A stretch of DNA of 64,000 nucleotides, from positions 1 to 64,000 of the forward strand of contig CALKIW010000119.1 in the NCBI GenBank assembly GCA_937995875.1. Direction: 5' to 3'. The position numbers and the translations under genes are program-made. Shown here piece by piece: positions 17,074 to 24,753 of the stretch. The notes beneath the pieces are model-generated. The model saw only the letters and a program-made list of their open reading frames with translations, ran no database searches and had not been told where the DNA came from. The stretch is from an uncultured Bacteroidales bacterium (GTDB lineage: Bacteria > Bacteroidota > Bacteroidia > Bacteroidales > Bacteroidaceae). Every line of letters starts with the position of its first letter. Within the stretch, counting starts at the first letter, position 1.

Positions 17074-18075
17074 ATGATGAAGCGTTTTTATTCTTTTTGT
17101 CTTATGCTGACAACAGTGTTATGCTTAACGTCGAGCAAGAAACAAATCACAATTTTTATTATCGGAGACTCCACAGCTGCCGAAAAATCACACCCCGAAA
17201 CCAATATGGAGCGGGGATGGGGCATGATGCTTCAAGGGTTTTTCGATGATGCAGTACGTGTAGACAACCATGCTGTAAATGGTCGATCGTCTAAGAGCTT
17301 TTTAGATGAGGGGCGTTGGCAGAAGGTTGTGGACCGCATTAAGCTGGGAGATTATGTTTTCATACAGTTTGGCCACAATGATGAAAAGCCTGCTGCCAAC
17401 CGACATACCGAGCCGGGCACGACCTTTGATGCCAATTTGGCTCGCTATGTGGAGGAAACACGCGCCAAAGGCGGTATTCCCGTGTTGTTCAATAGTGTTG
17501 TCAGGCGCAACTTTTATAACAAAGTAGATGCCTCTGTAGACGATGAGTCATTGCGTGGTGTCAGTTATTCGGACGAGGTTGTAAACTCGGACACACTTGT
17601 TGATACACACGGAGCCTATAAGGATGCTCCCCGTCATGTGGCAGAAAGGATGGGCGTAGTGTTTATTGATGCCAACCAAATTACACATGATTTGGAGCAA
17701 GGGCTTGGAGTGGTAGGCTCGCGAAAATTACACATGTGGTATAAGCCCGGAGAAATCGCCGGTATGCCGGAAGGACGCAAAGACAACACCCATTATAACA
17801 TATATGGTGCCCGAGTGGTTGCCGGTTTGATGGCCGATGCCGTCGCAAAACAAATCAAGCCCCTTAGAAGACACGTTGTGCATTATGATTATGTGGTGTC
17901 GAAGCAGGGACGAGGCAATTATATGGACTTGCAGACGGCCATCAATGCTGTCCCGGAAAAAGGCAAAACGCGGATTTACGTCGTGGATGGAGACTGGGTC
18001 TTATCCAAATGCAATCTTCAAAAAAAACGAATCAAACTGATTTGCTATCCGGATGCAACAGTGGATATCAGGTGA
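17074..18075 (+). CDS. SGNH/GDSL esterase (CE12-like) with truncated pectinesterase tail
   Basis: This 333-residue exported protein begins with a signal-peptide-like segment (about 20 residues). Next is an SGNH hydrolase domain of the rhamnogalacturonan acetylesterase type: block I I-G-D-S-T-A-A, block III-like Q-F-G-H-N-D, and a C-terminal D-N-T-H-Y-N-I-Y-G-A block with the catalytic Asp and His. It should remove acetyl groups from pectic polymers. From about residue 272 (Y-D-Y-V-V-S-K-Q-G-R-G-N-Y) to the end the sequence resembles the first 50-60 residues of a CE8 pectin methylesterase, then stops. It looks like a CE12-CE8 fusion that lost most of CE8. An upstream in-frame ATG (17017) overlaps the terminator and is not preferred. 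Confidence 0.82.
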   Translation: MMKRFYSFCLMLTTVLCLTSSKKQITIFIIGDSTAAEKSHPETNMERGWGMMLQGFFDDAVRVDNHAVNGRSSKSFLDEGRWQKVVDRIKLGDYVFIQFGHNDEKPAANRHTEPGTTFDANLARYVEETRAKGGIPVLFNSVVRRNFYNKVDASVDDESLRGVSYSDEVVNSDTLVDTHGAYKDAPRHVAERMGVVFIDANQITHDLEQGLGVVGSRKLHMWYKPGEIAGMPEGRKDNTHYNIYGARVVAGLMADAVAKQIKPLRRHVVHYDYVVSKQGRGNYMDLQTAINAVPEKGKTRIYVVDGDWVLSKCNLQKKRIKLICYPDATVDIR

Positions 18076-18146
18076 TAGACAGCAAAGGTTAGTTCTGTTG
18101 TTTTTAAATATTTTCCATGTTATATATGTAATTTATACAAATTTTC

Positions 18147-18177
18147 TTGTACGAACGTATTATATTGCTTATCTTTG
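18147..18177 (+). promoter_or_regulatory. Promoter of the second Fur-family gene
   Basis: TTG at 18147-18149 and TATCTTTG at 18170-18177 are spaced 20 bp, with transcription starting near 18184 and a leader of about 40 nt. Confidence 0.6.
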
Positions 18178-18224
18178 CAGGTGGATTATTGTTAAGAGTG
18201 TAATAGAACTTAGAGGTTATCAAT

Positions 18225-18644
18225 ATGAATCAAGATGCATATAATAGGTTGGTAAGTTGTGGGATCCGCCCTTCCATGCAGCGTTTGGCTATCATGGATT
18301 ATCTGCTGACCCACCGCACACACCCCACAGTAGAAGAGGTGTATCAAGGTATATGTAAGGATATACGTACGCTGAGCCGTACAACGGTTTACAACACCTT
18401 GCGTTTGTTTTCCGAACACAATGCTGCAAGCATGATCACCATTGACGAACATCGAGTGTGTTATGACGGTGATGTTACTCCTCATGTGCATTTTTATTGC
18501 CGCAGCTGTGGCCGTGTTTACGATTTGTTTGACGAAGAAGCACCTCAGTTGGCTAAATCAAAGCAAATCGAGGGTCATGTCATTGATGAGATGCAGCTCT
18601 ATTATAAGGGGGTTTGCAAGGACTGCAAGTCGCATCTAAGCTGA
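18225..18644 (+). CDS. Fur/PerR-family regulator
   Basis: This 139-residue protein has a winged-helix domain (about 1-80, with S-R-T-T-V-Y-N-T-L-R-L-F as the recognition helix) and a metal-binding C-terminal domain. H-V-H-F-Y-C-R-S-C-G and Y-Y-K-G-V-C-K-D-C supply the two CxxC pairs for structural zinc and the His residues for regulatory metal. Size and motifs fit PerR-type peroxide sensors, but Fur cannot be excluded. It is monocistronic, with its own promoter and a hairpin after it, and lies 3.9 kb from the other Fur-family gene. Confidence 0.85.
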   Translation: MNQDAYNRLVSCGIRPSMQRLAIMDYLLTHRTHPTVEEVYQGICKDIRTLSRTTVYNTLRLFSEHNAASMITIDEHRVCYDGDVTPHVHFYCRSCGRVYDLFDEEAPQLAKSKQIEGHVIDEMQLYYKGVCKDCKSHLS

Positions 18645-18669
18645 TCTTTATTTTATAATTCTAATACGG

Positions 18670-18705
18670 AGCAGCCGTGTATATCGTTGGATGTACACGG
18701 CTGCT
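18670..18705 (+). terminator. Hairpin after the Fur/PerR gene
   Basis: A perfect 12-bp stem AGCAGCCGTGTA / TACACGGCTGCT has a 12-nt loop and begins 25 nt after the stop codon. There is no T-run after it, so it may act as an RNA-stabilising hairpin or a weak terminator. Confidence 0.6.
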
Positions 18706-18845
18706 ACTGTGTTACAGCTTCGCAAATGCAATAGGAAAGGGCATAGGTTGTTGTCAGCCTGCGCTTTTTAACAACCTTTTACGTATGATGTAAGAAGTAT
18801 CATGTTTTAATTGTTTAACTTTGCATATCAAAGCATTAGATAATT

Positions 18846-19361
18846 ATGATAGAAGTAAAGGTAAAGGATGCGGATTTGAAGCGTGCAGCGGAGGAAGGCA
18901 TGGACGCGTTTGTGGCGGTGTTTACAGATGCCATACTCTGTGCTATTGGTGGTGAACTCAACGCTGACAATATGTCACAGCTCAATGCCGACCAGATAAC
19001 TCTGTTGGGGTATGTTGCGCTACGGGATGAGGTGATGAATGGAGGTTTTGTGCAGCTTATCCACAATGGTTATGGAGCGTTTATATACAAAAATCCATTC
19101 GACAAGGCAATGCGTAATTGGGGAATCCGTGATTTATATCGTATTATCAACAAAAGCCACGCCTTTTACAATATGTATCATGAGGAAATAGAGCAAGATT
19201 ACAGTCAGGAAGAGTTTGATGCTTTGTATGAGAAATACTCGGAATTCGATGATTTTGATGATGCTTTTGTTGAAAACGAAGAAGAATTCACCTCGCAAGT
19301 AGCTCATTATATCGATGAGCATATAGATAACTTTGCAATCATAGATAATGAACAAAAATAA
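18846..19361 (+). CDS. DUF4375 / DMP19-like protein
   Basis: This 171-residue acidic, soluble protein has the family hallmark E-V-M-N-G-G-F-V-Q-L-I-H-N-G-Y-G at about residues 61-76. The C-terminal third is very acidic (F-D-D-F-D-D-A-F-V-E-N-E-E-E). DUF4375 proteins are related to DMP19, a DNA-mimic protein of Neisseria, but function in Bacteroidota is unknown. A -7-like TAACTTTG lies at 18816-18823. The 3' end overlaps the smpB start by 14 nt in another frame, so the two are likely cotranslated. Confidence 0.75.
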   Translation: MIEVKVKDADLKRAAEEGMDAFVAVFTDAILCAIGGELNADNMSQLNADQITLLGYVALRDEVMNGGFVQLIHNGYGAFIYKNPFDKAMRNWGIRDLYRIINKSHAFYNMYHEEIEQDYSQEEFDALYEKYSEFDDFDDAFVENEEEFTSQVAHYIDEHIDNFAIIDNEQK

Positions 19362-19827
19362 GCCGGAGCCACGCAGGAAAGGCTCTGTACAGATAAGGAA
19401 TAAGAAAGCGTCATTTGAGTATAGCTTCATTGATACTTATACGGCAGGCATTGTGCTGACGGGAACGGAGATAAAATCTATCCGTTTGGGCAAGGCCTCG
19501 TTGGTAGATGCATTTTGCTATATCAACAACGGGGAAATATGGGTGAAGGGGATGAACGTTTCGCCATATTTCTACGGATCGTATGCCAATCATGAATCTA
19601 AGCGAGACCGCAAACTATTGCTTACAAAAAAAGAAATACGGAAACTCGATGCAGACACCAAGTCGCCCGGTTTCACCATTATCCCTACTCTGATATTTAT
19701 AGACGAGCACGGACGGGCAAAGGTTAGGATAGCCCTGGCAAAGGGAAAAAAAGAATTCGACAAGCGCCAGACACTCAGAGAAAAGGATGACAGGCGTGAG
19801 ATGGAGAGAGCCATGAAACGTTTTTAA
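19348..19827 (+). CDS. smpB: SsrA-binding protein SmpB
   Basis: This 159-residue OB-fold protein binds tmRNA and delivers it to stalled ribosomes. It shows the conserved I-R-N-K-K-A-S-F-E-Y, L-T-G-T-E-I-K-S-I-R, and the basic C-terminal tail K-G-K-K-E-F-D-K-R...M-K-R-F that enters the mRNA channel. Length matches the family. The start lies inside the preceding DUF4375 gene. Confidence 0.96.
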   Translation: MNKNKPEPRRKGSVQIRNKKASFEYSFIDTYTAGIVLTGTEIKSIRLGKASLVDAFCYINNGEIWVKGMNVSPYFYGSYANHESKRDRKLLLTKKEIRKLDADTKSPGFTIIPTLIFIDEHGRAKVRIALAKGKKEFDKRQTLREKDDRREMERAMKRF

Positions 19828-19975
19828 CAAACTTTGAGCAGTTCTGTAAACATTGTTTCGAGGTTATGCGAGTTCATGTGCATGTCCCACTTTTCATGAT
19901 GAGGTTACACAGATATTGGTCAGGCGAATGGCAACTCCTTTGAAGTAAAACGATTGATAACACAATAAAGTTGAT

Positions 19976-20608
19976 ATGATAAAGATGATAGCCCTGGATT
20001 TGGGCGGTGTCATAATTACAATGGACAATGACGAGCCGGTACGTCGGTTCAAAGAATTGGGTATTAAGAACGTGGAGCAAATGCTTGACCCTTATGTGCA
20101 ATCCGGTCTGTTTGGCGATTTGGAACAGGGAAAAATCAGCGAAGAACAATTCAGGAAGGAGCTGAGCCGATATGCAGGTAAAGAGCTGACATGGGAAGAA
20201 TGTCAGTATGGATGGAAAGGATACGTGAAGGAAGTGCCGCAGTACAATTTAGATGCCATGTTGAAACTGCGCAATATGGGCTTCCGCGTTGTATTGGCAT
20301 CGAACACAAATGGATTCATGCAGGCATGGGCCGACTCAGAGGAATTTTCTCCGGACGGACATCCTATTAGCTATTACTGCGATGCCATGTATCGGAGTCA
20401 TGAAATGCACGAGATGAAACCAAGCGACCGTTTCTTCCGATATATGCTTACCCATGAGAAAATGATTCCGTCCGATGTGCTGTTCGTGGACGACAGCGCA
20501 CGAAACTGTGCTTCAGCCAGCCAGTTGGGAATGCACACTTTTTGTCCTTACAATGGAGCGGACTGGGTGAGCACTTTGTTTGATATGGTAGATAAAAACA
20601 AGGTGTAG
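19976..20608 (+). CDS. HAD-superfamily phosphatase (YihX-like)
   Basis: This 210-residue soluble protein has HAD motif I as A-L-D-L-G-G-V, with nucleophile Asp8 and Gly where many HADs have the second Asp, as in YihX. Motif II is L-A-S-N-T-N, motif III a Lys in E-M-K-P-S-D and motif IV F-V-D-D-S-A-R-N. It is a subfamily IA enzyme with a helical cap and probably dephosphorylates a sugar phosphate or similar small molecule. The 148 nt before it hold no clear promoter; repeat copy 2 begins about 80 nt after it. Confidence 0.85.
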   Translation: MIKMIALDLGGVIITMDNDEPVRRFKELGIKNVEQMLDPYVQSGLFGDLEQGKISEEQFRKELSRYAGKELTWEECQYGWKGYVKEVPQYNLDAMLKLRNMGFRVVLASNTNGFMQAWADSEEFSPDGHPISYYCDAMYRSHEMHEMKPSDRFFRYMLTHEKMIPSDVLFVDDSARNCASASQLGMHTFCPYNGADWVSTLFDMVDKNKV

Positions 20609-20689
20609 ATTTATTGCTTCAGATGAGACACTTTTGTGCTCATTGATTGTCGTTTCTCATAGATTATGAAATATCGAAGGAATGTATTT

Positions 20690-21080
20690 TCCTTTACAAA
20701 TGCCCTTTTATATTTTGCGTATTTAAAAATAAACATGATTCCGTTTGAAATACGCTGAAAATACGGATATTTGTATTTGCTTGATTATCAGTGTTTTATA
20801 AAATGATGCTTGTACGGGCTTAATTCCGTTGCTTGCGATTGAATATCAAACGGCAGAGCGGCGGAGTACTAACCGCGATGCGCTTAAGCCTTTTCCGCAG
20901 TGCCGTTAGAGTTTAAGCGCACTGCGATTAGGCCTCCGTCATAGTGTAGGGAAAAATAGAACATGGAAACCGGACTGTTTTCATTCGCCGCAGACAGACA
21001 ATGAGGCCGGAAACATAGCCCTTTTTGCTCCAGATGACACGATAAATACCACCCTAAAAATGGTAATCAAATTTTACATG
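20690..21080 (-). repeat. Dispersed intergenic repeat, copy 2 (inverse)
   Basis: Read on the minus strand, this copy carries in order TTACCATTTTTAGGGTG, GTCATCTGGAGCAAAAAG with GGCTATGTTT (core at 21011-21026), a CCGGCCTCAT...GCG.ATGAAAA block shared only with copy 3, the 22-bp subrepeats, and GCGTATTT...AAATACGC at the AT-rich end (20708-20755). The 25-bp segment at 20831-20855 is identical to the inverse of one in copy 1. Confidence 0.85.
20833..20936 (-). repeat. 22-bp dyad-symmetric subrepeat array, copy 2
   Basis: Four units with a 22-bp period. Read on the minus strand they begin GGCCTAATCGCAGTGCGC, ACTCTAACGGCACTGCGG, GGCTTAAGCGCATCGCGG and TACTCCGCCGCTCTGCCG. The central halves (CGCA.TGCG-like) are best conserved. 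Confidence 0.75.
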
Positions 21081-21360
21081 AATAAGCATAATGGTGGAAC
21101 AAAATCGGGAAAAGATGTACAATGAAACTTGATGAAAGATATGTTCGATGTTTAAACATGAGAATTTTATATTATCCCCAGATTGCTGAAACTAAAATAT
21201 GAGGAAACCATGAGCAAAGAGATGTCGATTGTGTTTTGGTACTCAACCTTTTGTGCAGTCTGCAAAATAGTTTTGTCGAATGTTGAGAATTGGGTATTTT
21301 TTCAAGTTTATGTTATTCTGTTCATTGTAAAAGTATTACCTTTGCATTTGTTTAAAACTG

Positions 21361-22233
21361 ATGATTATGGTTTTCAATAAAAAGAAAAGATGGCATAGCA
21401 TACCAGGGCAGCCATTGACCGAACTCGACAAAAAAGTAATGTACTGGGAGAACAAGGGTAAACTTGTGCCTACCCGAGACATGATCAGAACTCCCGAACA
21501 GATAGAAGGCATACGCATAGCCGGCAAGTTGAACACCGGATGTTTGGATGCTGTAGAGGCAGCGATTTGCCCGGGTATGACTACTCAGGATATTGATGAC
21601 ATTTGCATGAAATATTGCGAGGAGAACAACTGTCATCCCTCTTGCCTCAATTATGAGGGTTTCCCCAAAAGCGTATGTACCAGTATTAACGAGGTGGTGT
21701 GTCATGGTATTCCCAAAAGCAGCGATGTCTTGAAAGAGGGCGATATTGTGAATGTGGACATGACGTTAGATTTTAACGGCTATTTCGGAGATGCCTCCCG
21801 CATGTTTATCATCGGAGGAAAAACCACTCCTGAAAAGGAACAGTTGGTGCGTGTCACTAAGGAATGTCTTGAGATTGGCGCAGAGGCTGCCAAGCCGTAT
21901 TGCTTTGTAGGCGACATTGGACACGCAATACAGAAGCATGCTGAAAAGCACCATTATGGTGTGGTGCGCGACTTGTGCGGTCACGGTGTGGGACTGTCTA
22001 TGCACGAAGAGCCGGAAATTCTGCATTATGGGCATCGCGGTACAGGGATGCTGCTTGTTCCGGGCATGGTCTTTACTATTGAGCCCATGATCAATATGGG
22101 CACATGGGAGGTATTTATCGATGCTGATGATCCTTTCGGATGGGAGGTGATTACAGGCGATGAGCAGCCGTCTGCCCAGTGGGAGCATACTTTCTTGATG
22201 ACAGAAACTGGTGTAGAAATACTTTCACATTAA
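21361..22233 (+). CDS. map: Methionine aminopeptidase, type I
   Basis: This 290-residue cytosolic metalloprotease removes the N-terminal methionine of new proteins. The five metal ligands are Asp133 (N-V-D-M-T), Asp144 (F-G-D-A-S), His208 (G-H-G-V-G), Glu241 (T-I-E-P-M) and Glu275 (W-E-H-T-F). It has an N-terminal extension of about 40 residues over E. coli Map, with a motif resembling the P-x-x-P linker of long type I forms. A second ATG at 21367 is possible. It has its own -7-like TACCTTTG at 21337-21344. Confidence 0.95.
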   Translation: MIMVFNKKKRWHSIPGQPLTELDKKVMYWENKGKLVPTRDMIRTPEQIEGIRIAGKLNTGCLDAVEAAICPGMTTQDIDDICMKYCEENNCHPSCLNYEGFPKSVCTSINEVVCHGIPKSSDVLKEGDIVNVDMTLDFNGYFGDASRMFIIGGKTTPEKEQLVRVTKECLEIGAEAAKPYCFVGDIGHAIQKHAEKHHYGVVRDLCGHGVGLSMHEEPEILHYGHRGTGMLLVPGMVFTIEPMINMGTWEVFIDADDPFGWEVITGDEQPSAQWEHTFLMTETGVEILSH

Positions 22234-22347
22234 AAAATGCTTTGAACTTCGGGACGGTTGCTGTTTGCGTCAGCACAACCCCCTTGTATGCTTGCAAAGC
22301 AGAGGGGAAGATGTCGGAGTTCAATATTTAAAGTTAAAAAGTAGATC

Positions 22348-23370
22348 ATGGATGTTTATATATTAGGAATAGAGAGCAGCTGCGACGATACGTCGGCCGC
22401 AGTACTCAAGAATGGAGTGTTGTTGAGCAATGTCACAGCTTCGCAGGATGTGCACCGGGCCTATGGTGGCGTAGTGCCGGAATTGGCCAGTCGTGCACAT
22501 CAACAAAACGTTGTACCGGTGGTCGATCAAGCGCTTGCTTGTGCCGGAATTTCCAAGGAACAGTTGGCAGCCATCGCTTTTACGCGTGGTCCCGGCTTGA
22601 TGGGGTCTTTGTTGGTGGGGGTGAGTTTCGCGAAGGGACTGGCCCGAAGCTTAGACATTCCCTTGATAGATGTAAACCATTTACAGGGCCATGTGATGGC
22701 ACATTATATTAAGGAGAGTGAGGATGACAACCACATGCCTCCGTTTCCTTATCTCTGCCTGCTGGTTTCCGGTGGGAATTCCCAAATCGTGAAAGTCAAT
22801 GCCTATAACGATATAGAAGTGTTGGGACAGACTATTGACGATGCAGCCGGCGAGGCCATCGATAAATGCTCCAAAGTGATGGGGTTGGGGTATCCCGGAG
22901 GACCAATTATCGATAAGTTGGCACGTCAGGGCAATCCGTTAGCTTATAAATTTTCAGAGCCCCATGTTCCCGGTATGGACTATTCTTTTTCCGGTTTGAA
23001 AACCTCATTCCTCTATAATCTCCGCGACTGGGTGGCTAAAGATCCCGACTTCATAGAGCATCACAAGGAAGATTTGGCTGCAAGTCTGGAACATACCATT
23101 GTAGATATTTTGATGCAGAAGTTGCGGTTGGCGGTGAAAGAAACGGGGATAAAGCATGTTGCAGTTGCCGGTGGTGTTTCGGCCAACAATGGACTGCGTA
23201 ATTCCTTCCGCGAATATGCGGATAAATACGGGTGGACTATCTACATCCCCAAGTTCAGCTATACAACAGATAATGCAGCAATGATAGGCATTGTTGGTTA
23301 TTACAAATATCTTGACAAGGATTTCTGTGCTATAAATGTACCGGCCTTTTCAAAAGTGACATTCAAATAA
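22348..23370 (+). CDS. tsaD: tRNA N6-threonylcarbamoyladenosine transferase TsaD
   Basis: This 340-residue ASKHA-fold protein transfers the threonylcarbamoyl group to A37 of ANN-decoding tRNAs, working with TsaB, TsaC and TsaE. It begins G-I-E-S-S-C-D-D-T-S-A-A-V and has metal ligands His111 and His115 in H-L-Q-G-H, then L-L-V-S-G-G-N-S-Q, G-G-V-S-A-N-N-G-L-R and Y-T-T-D-N-A-A-M-I-G. Length matches the family (about 335-340). The pncC-like gene follows by 5 nt. Confidence 0.97.
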   Translation: MDVYILGIESSCDDTSAAVLKNGVLLSNVTASQDVHRAYGGVVPELASRAHQQNVVPVVDQALACAGISKEQLAAIAFTRGPGLMGSLLVGVSFAKGLARSLDIPLIDVNHLQGHVMAHYIKESEDDNHMPPFPYLCLLVSGGNSQIVKVNAYNDIEVLGQTIDDAAGEAIDKCSKVMGLGYPGGPIIDKLARQGNPLAYKFSEPHVPGMDYSFSGLKTSFLYNLRDWVAKDPDFIEHHKEDLAASLEHTIVDILMQKLRLAVKETGIKHVAVAGGVSANNGLRNSFREYADKYGWTIYIPKFSYTTDNAAMIGIVGYYKYLDKDFCAINVPAFSKVTFK

Positions 23371-23375
23371 TAAAG

Positions 23376-23891
23376 ATGGAAATAGAAACCAAAGTATTAA
23401 GTCGTCGCATCCAAGACGCGCTGTATGACAATCAGGAAACTCTGGGTACTGCCGAAAGCTGTACGGGTGGGCGCATCGCAGAGGCTATCATTGCAGTGCC
23501 GGGCGCATCTCAATATTTTAAAGGTGGGATAATTTCGTACACCAATGAAGTGAAAGAAAATCTATTGGGCGTATCTCATGAGGTGCTCGAAGAACAAACT
23601 GCAGTTTGTGAAGATGTTGCCAAACAGATGGTAGTAGGTGCTTGTGAAGCACTGAATTGCACTTATGCAATTTCTGCAACGGGAATTGCAGGCCCAACGG
23701 GTGGTACAGCTGCTGTTCCCATAGGGACAATTTGGATAGGCTACGGGTCTAAAGATGATGTTCGGGCGTTTAAACTTTCAGAAGACTTCGGACGTGACAT
23801 CAATTTGACTATAGCTACAAAGACAGCTCTGCAGCTCTTTCTGGAATTCTATAAAGAGAAGCATCCTGTTGAGCCAAAATCGGCATTTTAA
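23376..23891 (+). CDS. pncC: Nicotinamide-nucleotide amidase (CinA C-terminal domain)
   Basis: This 171-residue protein is the stand-alone CinA C-terminal domain. T-A-E-S-C-T-G-G (residues 26-33) with the nucleophilic serine and A-T-G-I-A-G-P-T-G-G-T (about 101-111) define the NMN deamidase active site. It converts NMN to NaMN in pyridine-nucleotide recycling. It is cotranscribed with tsaD. Confidence 0.93.
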   Translation: MEIETKVLSRRIQDALYDNQETLGTAESCTGGRIAEAIIAVPGASQYFKGGIISYTNEVKENLLGVSHEVLEEQTAVCEDVAKQMVVGACEALNCTYAISATGIAGPTGGTAAVPIGTIWIGYGSKDDVRAFKLSEDFGRDINLTIATKTALQLFLEFYKEKHPVEPKSAF

Positions 23892-23943
23892 GGATGTCTA
23901 CAATTAAAATACTTTAAAAACGGTAATTAGCTGGGTATATGTT

Positions 23944-23973
23944 TTGCTGTTTTAGAAAATATTTGTAATTTTG
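23944..23973 (+). promoter_or_regulatory. Promoter of rpmB-rpmG
   Basis: TTG at 23944-23946 and TAATTTTG at 23966-23973 are spaced 19 bp. Transcription would begin near 23980, about 45 nt before rpmB. Confidence 0.65.
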
Positions 23974-24025
23974 CACACTGTTTGGAATAAGTATCAAAAA
24001 TTGAAATCAAAAACAAAGAATAGCA

Positions 24026-24289
24026 ATGTCTAAGATTTGTCAGATCACAGGAAAGAAGGCACAGGTAGGTTGCAATGTGTCTCACTCAAAGCACCGCACA
24101 AAGAGAAGCTTTGACGTAAACCTCTTCAGCAAGAAATTCTACTATGTAGAAGAAAACTGCTGGATTTCATTAAAGATCAGTGCTGCTGGTCTCCGTCTCA
24201 TTAATAAGGTAGGTCTTGATGCTGCTCTGAAGCAGGCAGTTGCCAAAGGTTATTGCGACTGGAAAGACATTAAAATTATAGGAGAATAA
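24026..24289 (+). CDS. rpmB: 50S ribosomal protein L28
   Basis: This 87-residue basic protein starts M-S-K-I-C-Q-I-T-G-K and contains S-H-S-K-H-R-T-K-R and I-S-A-A-G-L-R-L-I, the L28 signatures. It is the first gene of a three-gene ribosomal operon, with rpmG 5 nt downstream. Confidence 0.97.
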   Translation: MSKICQITGKKAQVGCNVSHSKHRTKRSFDVNLFSKKFYYVEENCWISLKISAAGLRLINKVGLDAALKQAVAKGYCDWKDIKIIGE

Positions 24290-24294
24290 TCATT

Positions 24295-24477
24295 ATGGCA
24301 TCAAAAGGTAATAGAGTACAGGTTATATTAGAGTGTACCGAGATGAAAAACTCTGGTCTGCCTGGCACAAGCCGCTATATAACCACAAAGAATCGTAAGA
24401 ACACTCCGGGACGTATGGAGCTTATGAAGTACAATCCCATCTTGAGGAAAATGACTCTTCACAAGGAGATTAAGTAA
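24295..24477 (+). CDS. rpmG: 50S ribosomal protein L33
   Basis: This 60-residue protein has the L33 pattern V-I-L-E-C-T-E...S-R-Y-I-T-T-K-N-R-K-N-T-P-G-R-M-E-L-M-K-Y-N-P. Only one cysteine remains of the zinc-ribbon set, so it is a zinc-independent (C-minus) form. It lies between rpmB and the DUF4295 gene. Confidence 0.97.
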   Translation: MASKGNRVQVILECTEMKNSGLPGTSRYITTKNRKNTPGRMELMKYNPILRKMTLHKEIK

Positions 24478-24509
24478 TCTTGCATAAACATATAAAACGA
24501 AGATAAACT

Positions 24510-24668
24510 ATGGCAAAGAAAGCGGTCGCAACCCTCCACGAAGGTTCGATGGAAGGTCGTGCATATACAAAGGTTATCAAAATGGTAAAGAGCCCCAAGA
24601 CCGGTGCGTATGTTTTTGACGAGCGTATGGTACCCAATGAGGCTGTTAAGGATTTCTTTAAGAAATAA
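24510..24668 (+). CDS. DUF4295 small basic protein
   Basis: This 52-residue protein starts M-A-K-K-A-V-A-T-L-H-E-G-S and ends K-D-F-F-K-K, matching the DUF4295 family found only in Bacteroidota directly after rpmG. It was suggested to be ribosome-associated from this constant position; that is an inference. It begins 32 nt after rpmG and precedes a strong terminator. Confidence 0.92.
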   Translation: MAKKAVATLHEGSMEGRAYTKVIKMVKSPKTGAYVFDERMVPNEAVKDFFKK

Positions 24669-24688
24669 GCATTATCCTATATATAGGT

Positions 24689-24727
24689 AAAAAAGTCGTA
24701 AACGCTGGTTTACGACTTTTTGCTTTT
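24689..24727. terminator. Bidirectional terminator (rpm operon / ansA)
   Basis: A perfect 13-bp stem AAAAGTCGTAAAC / GTTTACGACTTTT has a GCTG loop. Runs of T follow on both strands, so it can end the ribosomal operon on plus and the asparaginase gene on minus. Confidence 0.9.
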
Positions 24728-24753
24728 TAGCCGGGCAATTTCTTTCCCGAAAA

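Larger units (their letters stand above)
20609..21360. other. Gene-free gap holding repeat copy 2
   Basis: The left half is repeat copy 2 (20690-21080). From there to the map start no gene or hairpin is evident apart from a -7-like TACCTTTG at 21337-21344 that may serve map. A short open frame at 21183-21380 overlaps that promoter and the map start and is not called. Confidence 0.7.

Noticed and set aside
21183..21380. 65-residue open frame before map
   Set aside because: Overlaps the map start and its -7 box; no motif.
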